From: Stereocaulon alpinum
Lineage: Eukaryota; Ascomycota; Lecanoromycetes; Lecanorales; Stereocaulaceae
Direction: 5' to 3'
DNA length: 64,000 nt
Assembly (NCBI GenBank): GCA_018257865.1
Contig: JAEUBA010000039.1
Span: 186,001 to 250,000, forward strand
Shown: positions 1 through 12,481 of the stretch, piece by piece
Layout: the number at the start of each line of letters is the position of its first letter
How positions within the stretch are numbered: position 1 is the stretch's first letter
Translations under genes and position numbers: made by a program
Notes under the pieces: generated by a model
Told to the model about the DNA's origin: nothing
The model's database searches: none
What the model saw: only the letters and a program-made list of their open reading frames with translations

Positions 1-2
1 AA

Positions 3-2104
3 GTGATGTCTGCAGGCTCAAGTCCACGAGCAAGAGAGGAGGATCTTTCTGGGACACTGCCTGAGGTGGAGGAGCCAGCTTTCCGACCAAAGTCGTTCTA
101 CCCTCGAATGAGCAATATCCCAGTCGAAGACGACCAACCAGAGGAGTCTCGAGGCCAGTCTCCAGACCAGCCTTTCCTCACACCAGCAGAATTCATACCA
201 CAACCACGGACATACGATTATTTCGGAGCACCAAGGGCGAGGTCACCAGAGCCGGTACACCCTGCCCAAAGGAGTGCCGAAGCGATAGATCGAAATCCCT
301 GGGTCTCCCCACCTCGCAATTACGATGCCTTGCATCACAATCATGAGCCACAGCGTGGTATGTCAATTGAATCTACATCTTCCAGAAGCAACAACGGCTC
401 GTTAGCACCACCAAAGTCACCACAGGTCCGTCAGACTCCGAGTACCAGGTCTATACAAGACAGCTCGGACGATGAATTCAGCGCTTCTACTGGTGGATCT
501 GGCTTCTCCCGAGACAGGAAATTGTCATCAAGCAGCGGTGTCTCAATGCCATATTCGCCTTTTTCTCCTTTTGCCCAGGCCCATGCTCGATCTCCTTCAC
601 TCAATTCTGAATACTCTATTGGTGGTTCACGCTATGTTCGTCCGGCGTACAACTTCTCAAGACCTATCAGTCGAGCGAGCCAGCCGTCTTTCGACAATAG
701 GCCTTCCACGGACGCAGTACGACCTCCTTTCGCCTCCATCTCCCGCCAGCACTCTTCGGATAGCCAACGCATGATGTCGATGGATGATAATGTGCACATC
801 CCAACGACTACGGACAATGAGCACTCTCCTGACGCGCAAGATCATCAAGACACCCCAGCTCCCTCATACATCTACGCCAAATTCTCACTGCCTCGTGGGA
901 GAATGTTACAGCGCGACTCTATCGTTCCACAGAATGACCAGGTGCCATCTTTCGAATGGGAACAGCCCCATATGCCAACAAATGCTCGGCCTATAACACC
1001 ACTTGCCCAAGAACCCATGTCGTCTACCCCTTCACCTCCCTTCCGTTCGCCTGAACCGAGCTTTGAATTAAGCAGATCACCACCACGTCCCTCTCAAGAC
1101 CAAAGACATTATCTCTCACCCCGTCCCTCCAATGAGCAGAACTCGAGAAGTTCACCGCGTCCATCTGCTGAGCAGTATTCAAGAGAGTATCCCAACCTAT
1201 CTACTGAACAACAACGCCAAAACTCAAGAGGGTCACCACCTCCTTCGACCGAGCAAAATCGAAATAGACCGCCTCCTAATCCAGTCTCGAATGACGACAA
1301 GTCGGACTACTCTGCCTCGACACGATCCGGCAGCACCATCAAAGCACGACCGCGCGCCCCCGCCCCATCACTTGAGCTATCTGCAGAAGACCACCTTGCA
1401 AAGGGTATTGAATTGCATGAGCGTGGCGCTGCACGAGAGTCTACGTACCATCTCCGCATCGCTGCACGGCAAAACATACCCACAGCAATGCTCCTCTACG
1501 CACTTGCATGTCGTCATGGCTGGGGTATGCGCCCAAATCAGCAAGAAGGCGTACAATGGCTACGGAAAGCGGCGGACTGTGCAAGTTTAGAGATTGCAAT
1601 CGATGAAGAGACCAATAGCAAGCCGGCAGATATACTCGAGAAGAAGACGAAGAGGGCACAATTCGCTTTGAGCATCTACGAGCTTGGTGTCAGTCACATG
1701 AATGGTTGGGGTATCGAGCAAGACAAAACATTGGCTCTGCGATGTTTCGAGATCGCGGCTAACTGGGGGGATGCCGACGCGATGGCTGAGGCTGGGTTCT
1801 GCTATGCTCAGGGCCAGGGGTGTAAGAAGGACTTGAAGAAGGCGGCGAAGTACTATAGGATGGCAGAGGCGAAGGGTATGAGTATGGTTGGCAATAGCTG
1901 GTAAGCCTTACACATTTACAGAGAAGTGTGCGACATGTGTTCTAATGAGCACCCAGGATCTATAAGCCCAAATATGCCGACGATGGCAAAGACACTGAAC
2001 GCCAGGCGCGGGGCGCAAAGCCGCCTACCCCAGAGAAGAAGCCACGGGATAAGTCGAGGACGAGGACGATATTTGGGCGAAAAAAGTCAATTTCTCAGCG
2101 ATGA
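3..2104 (+). CDS. Sel1-repeat protein, Nif1/Dsf2-like, 5' end possibly beyond window
   Basis: Exons are 3..1900 and 1957..2104. The intron starts GTAAGC, has a TCTAATG branch-like site and ends CAG. The first in-frame ATG is at position 6, but the frame is open to the left edge, so the true start may lie outside. The N-terminal 450 residues are Ser/Pro-rich and disordered, with imperfect repeats of the type SPRPSxEQxSR around bases 1075-1270. The last third carries Sel1 (TPR-like) repeats of the form A.LLYALACRHGWGMRPNQ and YELGVSHMNGWGIEQD. The spliced C-terminus ends in a basic tail containing TIFGRKKSISQR. This layout matches the fungal family of S. pombe Nif1, which interacts with a Wee1-inhibiting kinase, and S. 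cerevisiae Dsf2. The family call rests on architecture; the cell-cycle role is inference. Confidence 0.8.
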
Positions 2105-2476
2105 TCTGAGGTTGCTTTGCATGCATGTCCTCTCAAAATTGCATTTCACTTCACTTCACCTATTATACCCCTCGCATTTAGATAGCAGTATGGTGCAATG
2201 GCTTTGTACTTCATACCACGTTGAGGGAAATTTTGTGAGCGGGCATGCATGGTATTTGCTGGCGAATCTGGATCTCATCATGTCTTTGATACAAGTTGAT
2301 ATGTCCGATCACGGAAGAATTTCTTCAACCGTTTAGGAAGGAAGAGCTAGATAGATGCACGAGATCTAATCGGCTATATCCAATCCTTCTCCATCCAATC
2401 ACACACACGTCTAACGTCTATCTGTCCACCAATATACACATCTCATCATCCACATAATCCACCAGCACCCCTAAAT
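2105..2476. other. intergenic, convergent 3' flanks
   Basis: Holds the 3' ends of the Sel1-repeat gene and of the GNAT gene, which converge here. No open frame with recognisable content and no RNA gene was seen. Confidence 0.6.
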
Positions 2477-3949
2477 CTATGCTCCCCTCGCTTTACACCC
2501 CCCAACAACCCCCCTCACCCTCCCCAAATCAACCCCAACCCACCTAACAATCCACCCCTCCCTCCCCCCCACCCCCCTCACAACACCCGCACTCCCCAAA
2601 TTATCAACCGCAACATCACTATGTGCCCACGCCTCATCCCTCACTACCCCTACCCCCTCTCCCACCATACCCACCCCATCTTCTCCCCGCTTCCCTGCTA
2701 CCGCCAAAGGCTCAACACGCCTGAACCCCATCCTCTCAGGATCCTGAGCTAAGTGCCGGAACAATCGTCTAGAAACAGCTTTCGCGAGCCCGAGACCTCT
2801 GTGGGCGGGTTCGACGTGCAGGGAGGATAGGGAGCCGTCGGGGGATAGGAAGGACCAGGATATTAGCTGCCCCTCGCCTGAGCTAGAGGTGTCGGCGTCG
2901 GTGTCTTCGTTCGAGCTCGAGGGTTCTTGAGTAGATATAGCTGGACTTGCGCTTGCGCGGGGAGAAAATGTAGTATTGGAGGAAGAAGAAGGAGGCAGGT
3001 AGCGGATGCCCATACTTCCTAGCTGTGCTAGAGTCTTTTCTGTGCGGGGGATATCGCTCCTGGATATAGCTAATCTACAGTCCCCGCGCTCGGGGCGCAC
3101 TTTATCGAAGTGATAGCCGGGGGGGAGTGCTATCTCCCTCTCCTCGTCCTCGTTCCTACTGCCCTCCTCTGTAGATGTAGATGGAGACGAGGAGGGAGAT
3201 GGGGAGGGGGGAGGGATTATCCATTTCATGTAGGGGGTTGAGAGGGCGGATAGGATGCCCTCGCCCATGCCCTCCTTCCTTCCCTGCTGCTCGCCGTTGA
3301 CAGGCTGTGTATGCGCATCTCCTGCTTTTGCCTCGTCAACACCTCTGGTGAGGACCTTCTCCGGTATGAGCCGCTCGAGATCCGACCCCGCTAGTAAGGG
3401 AAGCAGGCATTCATTCAGTGTACCTAAGATGACAAGATCATTGTTTGCGCGCCTTGGGTTAGGTGGTGGTGATTCCGCCACCGCATGGAATAAAGCCAGT
3501 ATCTGCGCCTTGGCTTGCGCTTCATCGTGCGGAGTATGGGGAGAGGAGGGCAATTCGTAAGTGCTGAAGAGCCAGCATTCTGTCTCCGGGGCGCGGGTGC
3601 GATCGATCCATAGCGCGGAGAACGAGGACGGTGGTGGAGTGGATGTGGAGGTGGAGGGAGGGAATGTAGCGAGGGTACAGGCTGACGGGGAGGAGAGGCG
3701 GTGTTGGATTCTGCGGAGGAGAGGGAGGGAGTGGGGGAGGTGGGGGAGGAGGAATGGGGCGAGTGTCTGAAGGGGCTTGGGGTGGGTGTGGGTTTGTGGG
3801 AGGGGCAGGGGTAGGGGGAGGGGGAGGGGGAGGGACATTGTGGGGTTGGTGTAGGGTACGCGAATTTGGGGAATGCTTTTATGAGAGGGCGATAGTGAGA
3901 GTGAGTCATATTGAGGAGATATTTTGCTTGAGCTATCTATTGCCGTCAT
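2477..3949 (-). CDS. GNAT-family N-acetyltransferase (FR47/GLYAT-like)
   Basis: A single-exon frame of 490 residues. The C-terminal part carries a GNAT motif A: a strand reading SWSFLSPDGSLSSLHVEP followed by the acetyl-CoA loop AHRGLGLAKAV, then AHSDVAVDNLGSAGVV and a final WIVRWVGVDL strand. This is the order seen in fungal FR47 or glycine N-acyltransferase-like proteins, which acetylate small molecules or amines. The substrate cannot be read from sequence. The start is ambiguous: the first ATG is at 3949, but a second Met at 3838 precedes the proline/leucine repeat and leads straight into a family-like LLPHLPHSLPLLRRI segment, so it may be the real start. The middle is low-complexity (Ser/Glu/Pro runs). 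The coding strand is strongly G-rich over the last 180 bases. Confidence 0.75.
   Translation of the reverse strand: MTAIDSSSKISPQYDSLSLSPSHKSIPQIRVPYTNPTMSLPLPLPLPLPLPQTHTHPKPLQTLAPFLLPHLPHSLPLLRRIQHRLSSPSACTLATFPPSTSTSTPPPSSFSALWIDRTRAPETECWLFSTYELPSSPHTPHDEAQAKAQILALFHAVAESPPPNPRRANNDLVILGTLNECLLPLLAGSDLERLIPEKVLTRGVDEAKAGDAHTQPVNGEQQGRKEGMGEGILSALSTPYMKWIIPPPSPSPSSSPSTSTEEGSRNEDEEREIALPPGYHFDKVRPERGDCRLAISRSDIPRTEKTLAQLGSMGIRYLPPSSSSNTTFSPRASASPAISTQEPSSSNEDTDADTSSSGEGQLISWSFLSPDGSLSSLHVEPAHRGLGLAKAVSRRLFRHLAQDPERMGFRRVEPLAVAGKRGEDGVGMVGEGVGVVRDEAWAHSDVAVDNLGSAGVVRGVGGREGWIVRWVGVDLGRVRGVVGGCKARGA
3798..3833 (+). repeat. G-run array, potential G-quadruplex
   Basis: On the + strand six runs of four or five G are separated by single A, T or C bases. 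On the minus-strand gene this encodes a Leu-Pro repeat. It fits the G4 consensus on the template strand; formation in vivo is inference. Confidence 0.55.
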
Positions 3950-4399
3950 ACCTTTCCATCATATAGCTAGACTTGCTCAGGTTCCAATAGTATGAGGTAG
4001 CGTGTATTATCCAACCTTGATCGATGCAGCTCTATTGTGCGCCGTCGATTGGGGATCCGTTCTGCGTTGCGCCGCACCGAGAGTGCGTCGATTCCTGGTC
4101 TTTCCCTCAAGAGCATATGTTTGCTCGAGGATACAGAAGGACATTTCAAGTTGGTGACATGCAGGTGCCAATAGTAATGTCCTGCCCACTTGTGGTGCAA
4201 TGTATATTGCGATGTACAGTCCCAAAGGCCATCCTGTACTGCAATGCGGCAGACTTATCCTCCTCGCATCCAGCTGTTCAGTCAGGTTCCAGATTCAATC
4301 TCGTGCCGGCCACAGCCTACCATGTTGGCCGAACTTGATTGGACTAGCAGTAGACACCGCTCTTGGTGTGAGATGGACCATCAGCAGCCGCCCTTTCCC
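3950..4399. other. intergenic, GNAT promoter side
   Basis: Lies between the 5' end of the GNAT gene and the 3' end of the kelch gene, both on the minus strand. The short frames here show no recognisable protein. I see no repeat or RNA gene. Confidence 0.5.
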
Positions 4400-6895
4400 T
4401 CATCGATGTTGCAGAGTCGGCTTGTCCATCGACGTTAGTTCCAATGGCTTGGGTCTTCTGATAGTAGGACTCCTTCGCAGCGTTCTCGCACATCCTTCGG
4501 GAGGACTCAAAGAAGGCGGCGACATGGCGTTTTTGCTGGTAGTTTTCAGGAACGGTGATTTGGTTTCTGGCTCATTTAGACTTGGAGAGCGCGTATTGCT
4601 ATCTCTGTCGCTAGATCTGGGAGAGGGGGGTAACGGCTTGGTAATATCAGTCGTGTTGGCAGATCTGAGAGCTGGCGGCCTAGCGTCCAGTTCGATTGGG
4701 TCCAGGGATAATGGCTTTGCGTCTGGGACTATAGGACTCAACCTGCGCGGTCCAGGCCCCTGGTCTCCCGGATGCATGTTAGGGGGGTTGACTTCTTGAT
4801 TGTCGGGACTCCACAATTCGGCTGGCGTCTGCTCAACTGGCAGCTCCCAACGAATTTCCTTTGTCATTATCTCATGCTGGACCTTCTGGTCGCCATCCAT
4901 TTCCGGAAAGGGCCACTCGCCGCCTATGATGAAGTGCCGTATTCGCTGCCTGTAAATGAAACCCAGTGAGGCTGTTAATGTAATCAAGGCAAGGCCGCCA
5001 ACGAGCCCGCCGACTACAAGCACCGTGCGGTGTTTTGGACGCGAGCCTGGAGGGCGAGAGCCTGGAGGGGAAGAGGAAGGTGATATTGTCGAATTTGCAT
5101 TGCCGCCATGAACAGGCATGCGAAAGAGTGCGGAGAGGCCAGGCTGACTGAAACCTCCTGCTGGTTGATTCATAGTTGCGCCGCCTGGTGGACTAGGTTG
5201 GATGATTAGCAAGTTTCAGAATGCATGATTATCAGATTTCAGACTTACCCGCCACCAACAACAGCCGCAACAGAAGCGGGCACCTCATAACTACCGACGT
5301 TTACATCAAAAACGCTTCCCCACGTCAAACGCGACAAATCGAACACGCCCACTCCTTTCGTCTCCCAGTCGCAGGGCGTGGAGTCATAGTGAGCATCTGC
5401 AGCGCCGCCAACTGTGATCAAAGTTCGATTGCCTACTATTTGGCAAGTGTGTGCATAGCGCGGGGATGTGCCCTGATAGATTTTCGTCCATGTGAACGAA
5501 GGAAGGGAAAGGACCCAGATGTCATCGTAGAAAACTGTTGAATTTCCACGGCCGCCGTACATGTAGCTAAGGACATTGAGCGAAAGTTCTGCATGTTCTC
5601 GAAGGAGACCTACACATTGTGGCTCGTCCCATCCTGTGCAGATGCGAGAACGAGGCAAAAGTCAACCCGCGGGTCTGGAGTAGCACCACTAGTTATCTGC
5701 TTGTACCAAGTGCCATCTGGTGTACTTGGGTTGTAGCACGAGGAGACGTCAAAAACATCAATCACATTCATAGGCACCTATACCAAACAATCAGCAAAGC
5801 CTTCTTTGTGCGCCCCAAACTGATATCGCTGACCAGGTTTCCATTGTTGAACGAATCAGTCTGATCTGCAATTGACTGCTGATAACCACCAATCTGGATC
5901 AATATTCCCTTAGTCCCTATCGAACCTACATATTGCATGCGACCTCTTGCGCGCGGCATATCGCCTACTACAGCCTTGGTCGATAAATTTCGTGCAATAT
6001 GGGAGTTTGTATCAATGACGATCATGCCTTCAAGATATTGTTTGGTTCCGGGCACAAAGTTCTGTGTTTGTTTCTCACTTCCAGAATCGAGCATTCCATT
6101 GAAGAAGAACGATAGTCCCCGGTCTATTGCATCGGCGTATGATCCGCTACTTGGCCTGTTCGGACTGCCGAGGGTCACATCGTATTGATTCCATGCTCGG
6201 GTCACTACGTTGTAGGACCACAATGAGTACTGTGCAGTAGTCGGGCTCTGAAAGCCCGGAGAGCTGGTATTGAAGTACGATGTTGTCCCTCCCCATAGAT
6301 AGATGTTGTCATCCCCACTGGAACCCTGGTACAGAGCCCCACGGGAAACCATAGGTGGTGTAGTTCCCGTTTGTGGGTTTGCCGTCTTGTTCAGAGCAAT
6401 CTCGGAGATGTTGGTCTTCCAGTCCCAGGACTTGGTCATGTCAATGGCAATCAAATAGTCGTCTGTAAATCGCTTAGCAAGGCGACCTTCAAATGAAGAG
6501 ATTGACCGTACTTACTATAGCCTTTAGTGACATTGCCAACTTGCTGCCCGGTATCGTCTATGTCAATGAATGTTTCCCTTCCGCCGTCGATATAGAGTAT
6601 ACCCTCTTTGAGAACCGCTAGGAGGTGTCAGCGACCGCCAGCGACTTAGAAGGTCAACAAAAACATCTTACACTGATGGTCAAAACGGAAACACATGTTT
6701 TTGATCGGATCTAGACCTTGGGCGCCTATGCTGGCTACTAAATTCAGTAGGTAGTACGTAATGGCAACTACCGGAATCGTCATGATCATTTATGGTAAAA
6801 AACAACTAAGAGAAAATACGAGTCAAACAAGCCTGCGTCTATGGCAAGGACTAACGTTTGGGCGCACAGTTCAACAACGAGAACAAGAAAAACAT
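4400..6895 (-). CDS. membrane-anchored kelch-repeat (beta-propeller) protein
   Basis: Seven exons on the minus strand: 6856..6895, 6672..6737, 6516..6617, 5834..6462, 5614..5777, 5249..5566 and 4400..5192; together they encode 703 residues. The N-terminus begins MFFLFSLLNCAPKL, a weak signal peptide. The kelch propeller follows, with IDGG, YLWGG, QIGG, YMYGGRG and VGG blades. The last exon holds a Gly-rich linker, one transmembrane helix (VLVVGGLVGGLALITLTASL) and a proline-rich cytosolic tail. Fungal proteins of this build are extracellular propellers on a single-pass anchor; no catalytic site is evident. The third intron from the 3' side, at 5778..5833, uses a weak GTCAGC donor. Exon 1 is the least certain part. 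It was chosen because it gives a Met, keeps the frame and avoids stops; the alternative ATG at 6783 does not join in frame. Confidence 0.82.
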
Positions 6896-7961
6896 GGGGT
6901 CTGGTCTATGAGACTTCACGGAGGCGAATTTTTGCACTTTTAAAAGGGATGGTAATACGTAGGATAATCATTTTGCCGCGGTCTGGGGCACCTCGCCCTA
7001 GATCTGCGGTACCTGCAGATCTCATGCCTTTGTTTGCTCAATTTAGAGGCTGCGGCGAGATACGACTTGAGTCTCAGGCAGGTCCTGCCAGGTTGAGCCA
7101 CCGGAGAAATCCATCCCACGCACACTTCCAACTCAGATCCATGCAGGGCGCGTCTGCGCTGGCATGCAGCAAAAAGGTCTCTGCTGTTTTCTCTCAGCTC
7201 CGCAGCATCTCAGCTTCAGCTTCCTGTGACACAGCCCAAGTAATCTCCATATGCAAGGGCTGACATGTCAAGCGTGTATTTGGCCACGAAAGGAAGACAC
7301 GGGCGCAGATTACCAAGCATATTCCACGCAGCTGAAACGTTGACTGCCATGTGGTTGATTTGGTTGAGGCTGGAACATAGGTCAGATGGAGAGAACCGAC
7401 CAATTGTTCATCAGACACTTCCATAATTCCGCGTCTTAAAGCTCCGGTCGAACATTGTGGTAACATAGTTGGCTAGGGGATGTAATTCTATGGTGTTAAG
7501 ATTATGCAGTCATCAACAGTGAGGTGTAGTCAGCACCTAGGCTTTTTCAGGGGCTTTGTTTCACCAGCCGATCAAAGCCGCAATAAGTTTGATCTTTGGT
7601 CACGTGACCAGGGAATCTCCATCGCCAGTTGCTTGGGACCTTCGGAAACCCCCCTTGGCGTCTGATGGAAAGTCATGTTCGCGGTCACTGGACTTCATAG
7701 CAAAGCAGTTCAGGACCCCTATGATCTCAGCACAATGTCAGACCGATCAAAATAAGCTGGAAGTTCAGGAGCTCCTAAGACAAATGATGCGGCAGTCTCC
7801 GGTCTCACTGCATCTGTTCTCTTAGAGTTACTCTGGCGCTGGGCCGAGGCTGTGCGTTACGTGCCTCTGCTGAGCGGCACGCGGAGTATGTACGCTATTA
7901 GGTGTCCATAAGTGCTTAAGGAGGGTAACTAGGATGGTCTTCGTGGCCTGAAGAGACTGCT
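6896..7961. other. intergenic, 1.07 kb
   Basis: Upstream region of the kelch gene and 3' flank of MSH1, both minus strand. The only clear element is the 14-base palindrome at 7597. Short frames here have no recognisable content. Confidence 0.5.
7597..7610. promoter_or_regulatory. 14-bp perfect palindrome with E-box
   Basis: TGGTCACGTGACCA equals its own reverse complement and contains CACGTG, with a TCACGTGA core that bHLH factors such as Cbf1 or SREBP types bind. It lies about 700 bases upstream of the kelch gene start. Binding is inference. Confidence 0.4.
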
Positions 7962-10900
7962 TTAAGCTCTAGCAAATTGAGGCTGTGCTTGCTCCGTGTG
8001 TTTGGGAGAACTGCCATCGAATCTCTTCAATACTGCTCGCGCGGTCTCAATTGCTGCTTCCGGAATGCCTACGATGATCAGTAAGTACATCACCTTGGGG
8101 CCAGACATTCTTGGAAATATACCGGCAAGACGAGCTACTTTGAGAGCATGAGAGCTCCTATTGACACCTTTTCGGAGACGATGAACAAATGAGAAAGAGC
8201 CCCCATCCTCCTCTGCCACGTCGGTACAATAGCAGGCCAAATGTTTGAAATGTTTTGTCATATCGGCAAGGGCATGGAAATGGGTGGCGAAAAGTGTTCG
8301 GCACCTGTTCTTGTGATAAAGATGATGCAGGCAGGCGAAGCCTACTGCTATGCCATCCTCTGGAGTAGTGCCACGCCCAATCTCGTCCATGATAACGAAT
8401 GACTGAGGCGTTGCTTGATTGAGGATTGCCGCAGTCTCCATCATCTCCACCATGAATGTGGATTGGTCTCTGAATAAATTGTCGGCGGAACCCACTCGGG
8501 TGAAAATCTGGTCCACAAGGCCTATCTCTGCATGTTCTGCAGGAACGAAGCACCCGACCTGTGCTAGAATAGAGATGAGAGCGTTCTGACGGAGAAATGT
8601 ACTCTTTCCAGCCATATTGGGACCTGTTATTAGCCAGATGCGTTCTTTCTCACCAATCAAACAATCATTGCTGACGAAAGCTCGTCCCTGCTCTTCGAGA
8701 CCTTGCTTTACTGTCGGATGTCTCCCACCAACAATCTTGTGATCTACACCAAGATTGAGGACAGGTCGAACGAGGCCCTGCTCTTCAGCAAGGATTGCGA
8801 AAGAGCAGCCGATATCAAGCTCGTCGAGGACTGCAGCGTTCCGACGTAGTTTTACAAGGTTCAGGACGACCTGCCCACGCAGCTGTTGGAAGACTCGTTG
8901 CTCCTCAGCGCGAATACGTTGCTTGGCTTGGTCAATCCTGCCTCCAAGGCTACTCCACTCAGACTGATGGAAAGTGCGTGTTGACTTGGTCGTTCTAACG
9001 TCTCGAGTAGCGGCGGACGTCTTCATAGAAGCGGCAACGTCTTTGGCGCCTTTCACGTGGCATATGTATCCCATACCTGGCGTCCATCGTAAGGAGAGGC
9101 TATGTGCATCTAATTCTTCTCGCAAGCGGGAGGTCAGAGAAGCTTTGTCCAGGCGTAGGCCGTCTAATGCTCCATGTAAAGCTTCTAGAACGGGACTGGC
9201 GCTTCTGCGTAGGATCCATGTATCTTGCTCCTCCGGTTCTTGTTCGGGTGGGGCTTTCTGCTTCACTTTTGTTTTAGATACTCTTAACATGGCAGCCTGA
9301 TCTTCAGCAGATCCTTCATTCTGTAGGACGTCCTGGGCCATTGAGACAATATCCGCATTTTCGGTTTCTTCAATACGGTGGCTTTCCATCAGACCATCCT
9401 CGTCGATAGAAGCGTTGATCAGGGCTGCAAGTGCGTTCGGTCCGTCCAGTGATAGCCGGTTACTCAATGCTTGTAGCGAGCTGCATGCGTTCTGATCCTT
9501 CTCGTCTACACTTGTTTGTGTTAATGAAGGTAGGAGACGAGTCTGAAGCGTACTTGCTATACCATTCGTCGCTTCGATGGTCCGCAGCAAGCTGATCAGA
9601 TCATCAGCATCGCCGCGACCCATGGAAAATTTCTGGACAAGGCGCTGAGAATCGTAAGTGCGACGGAGCAGATTCGTGATTTCCTCTCTGAACCCTCGAT
9701 CATGACGAAGCTGTGTCACAAGATCTAATCTTGCATTGATCACTGGCAAGGACATAGATGGAGAGGCAATCCAATCTCTGAGTAGCCTTGTACCACTCTT
9801 GGTTACAGTCCGTCGTACTGTATGTAATAGACTGCCTTTGCCACCTCCCAAGCCCTCCTTAGATGTTCCTAGTACTTCTAAAGCCCTCATGCTGTTCTTG
9901 TCTATGCTCATAGTTTCTTTGTGTTGTCTTCGGACTGGTGGCTGTAACTTGATGCCCAATCCCTGAAGCCTACCTCTGACATAAGCCAGGAGCAAGCTGC
10001 CTGCTGCAATCTCTTCACTTGAGAATGTAGTCTGCGCCTGGGTGGGCACCTCGGCTTCCAGCATTGGTGTCCAGGAGGATACAGATGTTTCAGCAAGCTG
10101 AGTAGTATGATAGGTGACAAGATGTCGCTGCTGTTCGAGCATGTCCAGTATGCTTTGTTGCAGGCTGTCATTAAGCCCACCACTCAGGACAATCTCCCTT
10201 GCTCCTATCAGCGCAGCTGCTGAAGCAAGCGTTCCCAAGATGGTAGTCTGTGTAAAGAAGTCTCCGGTAGACAGATCCAACCATGCAAGCCCTATTCGTT
10301 TTGAAATGAGTGCAGGAGCGATTGAGCCCTTCGCAAGCTCTGCCGGTATCGTCTCGTTCGACGGGGCATTGGGAGCTTGGTCGGTGTCAATGGGGTGTAG
10401 AGCAAGAAGGAAATTGTTTTCGTACGGATCCATGAATTTCTCGTCAATCAACGTCCCTGGTGTAATGGTTCTTGTAACCTTACGGTCGAACATTAGCCCG
10501 CCGGATTTAACAGTTCCAGAAGCGCTGTTTGCGAACTCCTCACTGATAGCCACATACTCGTTCAGGTCTTGCACCAGGATCTTGAGAAATCGATCGAGCT
10601 GGTAAAAGGGAAAGCCTGCCTACACAGCATTAGAACGTATTTTCTGTATTGATTGCCAAAACCCCTAGAATGTCTCACCATTGACACCAGCCCAGCAGCA
10701 GTCTTCTTCTGTGCCACCTTGAGATTAAGGAGCGGCCCATACTTATCCGCCTGATCAAAGTAAAGCTCGTAGAAACTGCCAACCCTCGTCAAGAGCACGC
10801 AATTCTCATATTTCCGCATATTATTCCTCGCCTGCAGCACCACAGTAGGATATGCCGGTCCCACATCCTCTTCTTCTAATGCATCCCTTCCAGCATCACT

Positions 10901-11098
10901 CTCCTGTTGAGGAAGCTCATTGAGCTTGAACGTCGCCCGTGTTTTCGCCGCTCGTCGTTGGGTTTGGCATTGGGGAAGGAGCTGCAGAGACGCTCTATGG
11001 CGGTTTGAAGCAAGTCTTCCGGCATGTCTGGAAGGGCATCTGCTCAGCCATCTTAGGTAGAGACGATGGCGGGTCGTGGATAGAGCTACATTGCTCAT
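7962..11098 (-). CDS. MSH1: mitochondrial DNA mismatch-repair protein Msh1 (MutS family)
   Basis: Three exons, 10679..11098, 8123..10619 and 7962..8068, give 1007 residues. The first 60 residues are Arg-rich and almost free of acid, as in a mitochondrial presequence. MutS domain I follows with YENCVLLTRVGSFYELYFDQ, which holds the mismatch-contacting Phe-x-Glu (FYE). The clamp and lever come next, and then the ATPase with Walker A GPNMAGKST near residue 803, the Q-loop region, Walker B VIMDEIGRGT and the switch ATHFHAL. The protein scans mitochondrial DNA for mismatches and lesions. Domain I plus the presequence separates it from nuclear Msh2-6. The last intron, 8069..8122, is 54 bases long and has no in-frame stop, so unspliced mRNA would only add 18 residues. 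It is called an intron because removing it restores the family motif LAGIPEAAIETA. Confidence 0.93.
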
Positions 11099-12481
11099 AA
11101 TTACCTGTTGCAGGTTGAGCTACGCGGCAGGACGCGAGATACCTCAACGCGAAGGGGATCTTGATAGGGCTGAAAATTTGGCTAGAAGAATTCACCCCCA
11201 AGTTCTCACTAGGCCCTAGAGCGACTCATCATGGGGACTCTAGCCGAGCTCGGACTCGGCTAAAAGACGTAAGCTCCGGGGACTCAATCTGCAGCCCAGG
11301 CGACTAGCTCTAGGCTTTGTCCAACGCCTAGAGCCCGCCGGGGATGACAACTCGGTGGCTTTGGTAACCCCCAGAGCTTCCCCTAGGACCAAAAAGATCG
11401 AAATCTCCAAGCAACAACCCTATACCACAAGAATCGCTGTTGAGCGGTGCAACCGCTTGAGCACTCTCGACAAGCACTATTCTCCATTCTCTCGCATTAA
11501 TCATCTCAATCCGATTTGAAAATCGAGCATTGTTCTACTCCGAAATATCTGGAAAGCAAAGATCTTTCCCTCCGGGCAACTTGGTCTATTACACGCTATA
11601 TCATCGCACTCCTATTCCCGCGTTCTTATACGTAGCAGCGTCAACCTGACTCATCATGCGATCATTTTTCGTGCAGCTCGGATGATTGCCTAAGGTGAAA
11701 GGCTCAACAAACCATACAAAAACAGCCGCAAGCTCGATCCGTGCTTTCTCTTAACATATCGACCTCACTCTTGCACCTTCCGTTTCGGTTTGGAGGTTTA
11801 GGCTGCTAGATTGAGTATGGAGAAGGGACAGGAATCTCCGTTGGTGTTCTACACGAGTATTCGGTATGTTAGATTTCTCGAGAAGGCCCATTCGACGCGG
11901 ATGTTTGCGGCAGGTCGGTTGTGCAGTCTGATGGTTCGGCATGCTGGTCTCTTTGTGATTACGCTGACTTAGAAGTAGAGCTGCCATGTGGAATAGGCAT
12001 TGGATAGCAAGGTAAAGAGGGGAAACGCAATGCTTCTTGAAGTCTAGTAGTCTTGCAGTATAAGTTCTTCGAGTCATTATATTCAACCCTTGTTGAAAGG
12101 ACAGTGTAATTTTCTGTCGGAATAACGTCGCTCCGCTCCGTAACTAGCGGCTTAGCGCTAACTCCTAGATAAAACACCATAGCTTAGCTAGCTAGATTTA
12201 ATCAATCCCTAGTTTACCAAGCCTAATAGACACCCTGCAATCAGGTTGTCCGGGGCAGGTAATAGGGGATCAGGCTACCTACTAATCGGTACTACCTAGC
12301 AAGAGGGTGTACCGACATTTTCCAATGGAAATATGATTCGAACAACCACTCAGTCCACCTTCGACTCAGCCGATACCGCAAAGGATGTCTCCTTGATTCC
12401 CTTCTATCTTCGCCCTATCTTCACAAAGACGAAGTGTGCTCACTTCCTCCCACCGCACGCTACGCCGAAGGGGTTCTGTAG
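11099..12481. other. intergenic, 1.4 kb
   Basis: Promoter side of MSH1 and 3' flank of the rhodopsin-like gene. The stretch 12100-12310 is rich in CTAG, TTAG and TAAG words, as in mutated repeat remnants, but no transposon protein is readable. Confidence 0.5.
11241..11262. repeat. 8-bp inverted repeat, hairpin
   Basis: TAGCCGAG and CTCGGCTA are perfect reverse complements with a 6-base loop. It is near but upstream of MSH1 and has no T-run, so a terminator role is not supported. Confidence 0.45.

Noticed and set aside
10114..10605. Long open frame antisense to MSH1
   Set aside because: It is a shadow of the MutS coding sequence, which has clear family motifs.
12325..12345. ATTCGAAC word resembling a tRNA B-box on the minus strand
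   Set aside because: No matching A-box or foldable acceptor and anticodon arms at the right distance.
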